64,000 bases of DNA from NCBI GenBank assembly GCA_013388685.1, contig JACAET010000059.1:62001-126000 (forward strand). Direction: 5' to 3'. This stretch comes from Chloroflexota bacterium. GTDB taxonomy: Bacteria > Chloroflexota > Anaerolineae > Anaerolineales > Villigracilaceae. Positions 60,949 to 64,000 of this stretch are shown here, in pieces. A program made the translations under genes and the position numbers. A model generated the notes under the pieces. It was not told the origin of the DNA, did no database searches, and saw only the letters and a program-made list of their open reading frames with translations. Within the stretch, counting starts at the first letter, position 1. The number at the start of each line of letters is the position of its first letter.

Positions 60949-62295
60949 CCAGATGGCGAAGGTGGTGCCTTGTCCGTCTTTGGAATCCACTTCGATATGA
61001 CCGTTGTGATGCTCGACGATCCACTTGGTAATCGAAAGCCCAAGCCCAAAGCCGGTGGTTTTTCCGCGCGTACGTGACTTTTCCGCACGGTAAAACCGCT
61101 CGAAGATGTGCGGAAGATCCTCGGCAGGGATGCCCGGACCCGTATCCCGGCAGATGATGCGCGCCTGTTCGCCAACTCTCGAGAGACTCAGAAACACATC
61201 ACCGTCCTGCGGCGTATATTGAATGGCGTTCGCAACCAAGTTGATCAGCACCTGCTTTAAGCGGTCACGGTCCCCGTTCACTTGCAATTGATCGATCTCA
61301 TTCAGATGCACCCGCACTTTGCCGCTGGAAATGACGTGCATCTCCTGAAACACTTCCGTAAGCAGCAGGTCCAGTTCGACGGGCTGAAAATTCAAGGGCA
61401 GATTCCCGGATTCAGCCTGGGCAAGCATAAGAAGTCCCCCCACCAGACGCGTCAGGCGGCCCACCTCCTGATCAATGCTGGAAAGCGATTCGTTATCGAA
61501 CCGCTTCATGCGGCGCATCAAATCCACATTGCCCTTGATGACGGTCAACGGCGTCCTTAATTCATGGCTGACATCCGCCAGAAAACGTTGTTGTGAAGTG
61601 AAAAGCGCTTCGAGCCTCTCGAGCGTTTTATTGAAGGTCTGGATCAGGCTGCCGATCTCGCCGGTTTCAAACCCTTGAAGCGGGATGCGGCGCGAGAGGT
61701 CGTCTGCACGGTTGATCTGTTCAGCCGTTTCGACGATGGACTTGAGAGGTTCGAGGGTTTGTCCTAAGGTAAAGTACAAGGCAAACCCCACAATGAACAC
61801 ACCGTACAACCAGATCACCAGCATGACATACAACAGATAAGAACGCGCCGAGCGGATTGAGTCCAGCGGCATGCCAACCTGCATTACCGCAACCTGATCG
61901 TCCCCATACTTTAAAGGCACAGAAAGAACGCGCAGCAGACTTTCATTGTGGGAAACCTCGCGAAAACGCGGCTGGGTCAGGCGCGTACTTGCGGGATCCA
62001 ACGCCCCTTCGTATCGTCCCAGCGGACCAAAGCCATCCTGCAATTCATTGTTCAGCCCCCAAACCTGCACGCTGATATTCGACTCCATATTTTCGGGGAT
62101 TCTCTCGAATTGGATCTGCTTCAAACTGGTGATGCCGGAAAGTGCAATGAAGTCATCCGCGGCAATGGCAAGCCGGTCATCCACCTGACTAAGCAGAACC
62201 GTGTTCACCAATAAAAACACCACCGCGCCAAAAAGCAGTAATATTCCGCCCAACAGCATCGAAAATAAAACGGTTAAACGCTGGACGAGGGACAT
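60928..62295 (-). CDS. Sensor histidine kinase, EnvZ/BaeS-like
   Basis: The 455-residue kinase has two spans (about 9-33 and 152-178) around an extracellular sensor domain, a HAMP domain (about 180-235), HisKA with His244 (VSHELRTPL) and HATPase (NAIQYT, DTGPGI and GFGLGLSI). It is the partner of the response regulator gene 106 nt upstream on the same strand. Its 3' end overlaps the transglycosylase gene by 21 nt, so high expression of one could reduce the other. Confidence 0.93.
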   Translation of the reverse strand: MSLVQRLTVLFSMLLGGILLLFGAVVFLLVNTVLLSQVDDRLAIAADDFIALSGITSLKQIQFERIPENMESNISVQVWGLNNELQDGFGPLGRYEGALDPASTRLTQPRFREVSHNESLLRVLSVPLKYGDDQVAVMQVGMPLDSIRSARSYLLYVMLVIWLYGVFIVGFALYFTLGQTLEPLKSIVETAEQINRADDLSRRIPLQGFETGEIGSLIQTFNKTLERLEALFTSQQRFLADVSHELRTPLTVIKGNVDLMRRMKRFDNESLSSIDQEVGRLTRLVGGLLMLAQAESGNLPLNFQPVELDLLLTEVFQEMHVISSGKVRVHLNEIDQLQVNGDRDRLKQVLINLVANAIQYTPQDGDVFLSLSRVGEQARIICRDTGPGIPAEDLPHIFERFYRAEKSRTRGKTTGFGLGLSITKWIVEHHNGHIEVDSKDGQGTTFAIWLPLINA

Positions 62296-62401
62296 TCGAT
62301 GTTCGAATTAGGAGCCAATATTTCGCATGCGTGTAAAGAGGTGTGCGCCTGCGGGTTACGAGAACAGCAGGAGGGTTTTTCCTGATGGCTTTCGTGCGCA
62401 G

Positions 62402-63079
62402 TCACGGATTCTCACGCAGGACGTACCCCACGCCGCGAACGGTATGAATCAGGCGCGGTTCGCCCTCGCCCTCCAGTTTCTGACGCAAATAGCGGATGTA
62501 CACTTCGAGCACATTGCTTTCGCCGCCAAAATCATAACCCCACACGCGATCGAAGATCACTTCACGCGTCAACACCTGTTTGGGATGCCGCAGGAACAAC
62601 TCGAGCAATTCATATTCCTTTGCGGTCAGCGAAATCGTCCTTTCGCCGCGCGACGCCTGCCTTGAACCCGTATCCAACGAAAGGTCTGCAAACTTTAGAA
62701 CGGGAATTCGTTCAGGCTGTGTGCGCCGCAACAAGGCGCGTACGCGAGCCAGCAACTCATCGAGATTGAACGGCTTGATCATGTAATCATCCGCGCCCGC
62801 GTCCAGCCCCTGAATACGATCCTGCACGGTGTCTTTGGCGGTTAACATCAAAATGGGAATCGAACCTCCCGTACGCAGGCGATGACACACCTCCAAACCG
62901 TCCATGCCGGGCAACATCCAGTCCAGAATTACAAGATCGGGCGTATGATCACGCGCAAGAATCAATCCCATGCGCCCGTCCGTCGCGGTATCCACGGTAT
63001 ACCCTTCGTACGATAAACCGCGTTGAAGCAGTTTGAGAATCTGCTGGTCGTCTTCGATGATCAGGATACGCTCGTTCAT
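62402..63079 (-). CDS. OmpR-family response regulator
   Basis: The 225-residue regulator has a receiver domain with phosphoacceptor Asp53 (VILDWMLPG), Asp10/11 and Lys in MIKPF, followed by a winged-helix DNA-binding domain ([31 protein letters not shown] and RGVGYVL). It should control transcription in response to the kinase at 60928. The ATG at 63079 is preferred over 63085, because AGGAG lies 8 nt before it. A MITE-like repeat lies upstream. Confidence 0.95.
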   Translation of the reverse strand: MNERILIIEDDQQILKLLQRGLSYEGYTVDTATDGRMGLILARDHTPDLVILDWMLPGMDGLEVCHRLRTGGSIPILMLTAKDTVQDRIQGLDAGADDYMIKPFNLDELLARVRALLRRTQPERIPVLKFADLSLDTGSRQASRGERTISLTAKEYELLELFLRHPKQVLTREVIFDRVWGYDFGGESNVLEVYIRYLRQKLEGEGEPRLIHTVRGVGYVLRENP

Positions 63080-63203
63080 GGTCATTGCTCCTGTACAAAA
63101 TATACCACAACTTATTTTTCGGATAAACACCCCATAGAAAAACGGAAGGACTGTGAAAACGAATGCGCGGACAAGTAAAACTCGTCCGCTTTGATTATGA
63201 CCA

Positions 63204-63301
63204 GGACTTACGCAAAATCCCCACAATTTAACCGCTGACCAGCAACCACAGTCTGCCGCCGGCGGTTAAAAGCGGAATAATGAATGATTTTGCGCAAGCC
63301 C
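63204..63301. mobile_element. 98-bp MITE-like element
   Basis: The ends GGACTTACGCAAAATC and GATTTTGCGCAAGCCC match as inverted repeats at 14 of 16 positions. A second inverted pair TTTAACCGC/GCGGTTAAA lies inside. No coding frame is present. ACTTACGCAAA ends are reminiscent of IS terminal repeats. A clear target-site duplication was not found. Confidence 0.55.
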
Positions 63302-63317
63302 AAATTATGCTGTTCTT

Positions 63318-63860
63318 CTAGGGCAGATACTTCGCGAATTCCTGCTCGAATTCCTCTTCAGAGGTAAAGCCAACCCATTTTTTCAGAACATTCCCTTCCC
63401 CATCCAGCAAGTAGACCTCCGGCTGGTAGAAAAAGCCAAGTAGTTGTTGGAAAGGACGCGTCTCCGGGTCGTCGGCATCCAGATAGGTGAATATGATCCT
63501 GCCAAAATACTTCGCTTCGAGCCCATGAACCATGGGCGCCATGGCGCGGCAGGTGCTTCAAGTAAACCGGAAAAACTCGACGAACTGCAACTGCCCCGAA
63601 GCCAGATTGACCGTAGCGGGGTTGGTGGCGTGCAGATCGAGTCCGCGGGAAGTGGCGACGGGGAGAGGTGTGGGCGCGGCGGATTCGGTGGAGGCTGGCT
63701 GAGCGGCAGACAGCGGAGTCTGGCTCGGCTCCGCCGCGACGGGGGAGGCGGGCGCCTGCACCGAAGGCGGGTCCACGCCAGGAGCAGGAGAAGCCACCGG
63801 GGCGCACGAAGCCAATAGAAGGGCAATCAGGATGGAGATCGGAAAGAGGCGGGTTTTCAT
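63318..63860 (-). CDS. Thioredoxin-fold lipoprotein, candidate selenoprotein (UGA at the active site)
   Basis: Reading through the TGA at 63558-63560 gives 180 residues. The signal ends in LLASC (Cys19), then a Pro/Ser/Ala-rich linker (20-80) and a thioredoxin domain: LQFVEFFRFT-U-STCRAMAPMVHGLEAKY, with TGA as residue 101 and Cys104. YLDADDP, QPEVYLLDGEGNV and KKWVGF follow as in the family. The TGA falls exactly at the first Cys of CxxC. Both halves are in one frame and the downstream half is well conserved, unlike a decayed gene. Sec, or a Cys-to-stop mutation, are the options. Confidence 0.75.
63521..63537 (-). promoter_or_regulatory. Candidate bacterial SECIS hairpin after the UGA
   Basis: GCCCATG-GTT-CATGGGC forms a perfect 7-bp stem with a 3-nt loop beginning with G. 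The loop starts 28 nt after the UGA, which fits the window I recall for bacterial SECIS elements. A neighbouring palindrome GCGCCATGGCGC offers a competing fold. Confidence 0.4.
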
Positions 63861-63961
63861 CGTTTGTCCTTTGGCGATCGAACAATAAGACATCCCGTCT
63901 CCCAATATCCTTACCTGTCAATGAAACGGATGTTCGTCATGGCAATTCCCGACGCTTATCT

Positions 63962-63990
63962 TTGACGGTTGTGAAATCCTAGACTATACT
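63962..63990 (+). promoter_or_regulatory. Promoter TTGACG-N17-TATACT reading out of the window
   Basis: Both hexamers are close to consensus with 17-nt spacing. The gene it serves lies past 64000 and would be divergent from the thioredoxin-like gene. Confidence 0.65.
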
Positions 63991-64000
63991 TTGTCCGCCG

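Overview
The window looks like chromosomal DNA of an anaerobic or facultative member of the Chloroflexota, most likely class Anaerolineae. This is inferred from the gene set and not from a marker-gene search. Supporting points are a four-subunit 2-oxoacid:ferredoxin oxidoreductase, a tungsten-type aldehyde:ferredoxin oxidoreductase with its accessory genes, an R2-like ligand-binding oxidase, a LutA plus fused LutB-LutC pair, many Ser/Pro/Thr-rich lipoproteins, and many short palindromic repeats between and inside genes. There are two tRNA genes, no rRNA, no CRISPR array, no transposase and no prophage.

Layout. 1-3.1 kb (minus): two lipoproteins, the first cut by the window edge, and a thiolase. 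3.3-6.2 kb: the korDABC operon. 6.2-10.2 kb: aldo/keto reductase, ClpS, acyltransferase, an MDR dehydrogenase and a ComB homologue. 10.3-14.8 kb: an NhaP-type antiporter, then a pterin synthase, glycosyltransferase, methyltransferase and NlpC/P60-like series. 15-22.9 kb: RNA helicase, cold-shock protein, epimerase, DNA glycosylase, FabI, bactofilin, a prolyl-tRNA synthetase relative without a catalytic core, and membrane proteins. 22.9-32 kb: lipoprotein, Nudix, R2lox, methyltransferase, glycosyltransferase, MFS carrier and a two-domain oxidoreductase. 32.2-36.4 kb: the tungsten AOR locus. 36.7-44.8 kb: M29 aminopeptidase, rhodanese, glycogen phosphorylase, lactate utilisation and a membrane glycosyltransferase. 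44.8-49.9 kb: tRNA-Glu, DUF2207 protein, DUF2817 peptidase, YfcC carrier and tRNA-Leu. 49.8-59.2 kb: two tandem histidine kinases, PlsX, a DinG-type exonuclease-helicase and a membrane protein. 59.3-64 kb: a promoter with a LexA-like operator, a lytic transglycosylase, a two-component system and a thioredoxin-fold lipoprotein.

How the genes work together. Thiolase, KorDABC and AOR point to ferredoxin-linked oxidation of acyl-CoA, 2-oxoacid and aldehyde intermediates. LutA and LutBC add lactate oxidation. FabI, PlsX and the PlsC-like acyltransferase belong to lipid synthesis. The AOR gene is flanked by two MoaD-like proteins and a radical-SAM maturase, a typical tungstopterin-enzyme setting, yet it carries an in-frame TAA at codon 33.

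The most notable observation is at the right end. A thioredoxin-like lipoprotein has an in-frame TGA exactly where the first cysteine of the CxxC active site should be. A 7-bp stem with a G-first apical loop starts 27 nt downstream of it. This is a candidate selenoprotein. The other main theme is that several short repeat families, normally intergenic, lie in frame inside conserved genes (R2lox, LutA, a glycosyltransferase and the two-domain oxidoreductase).
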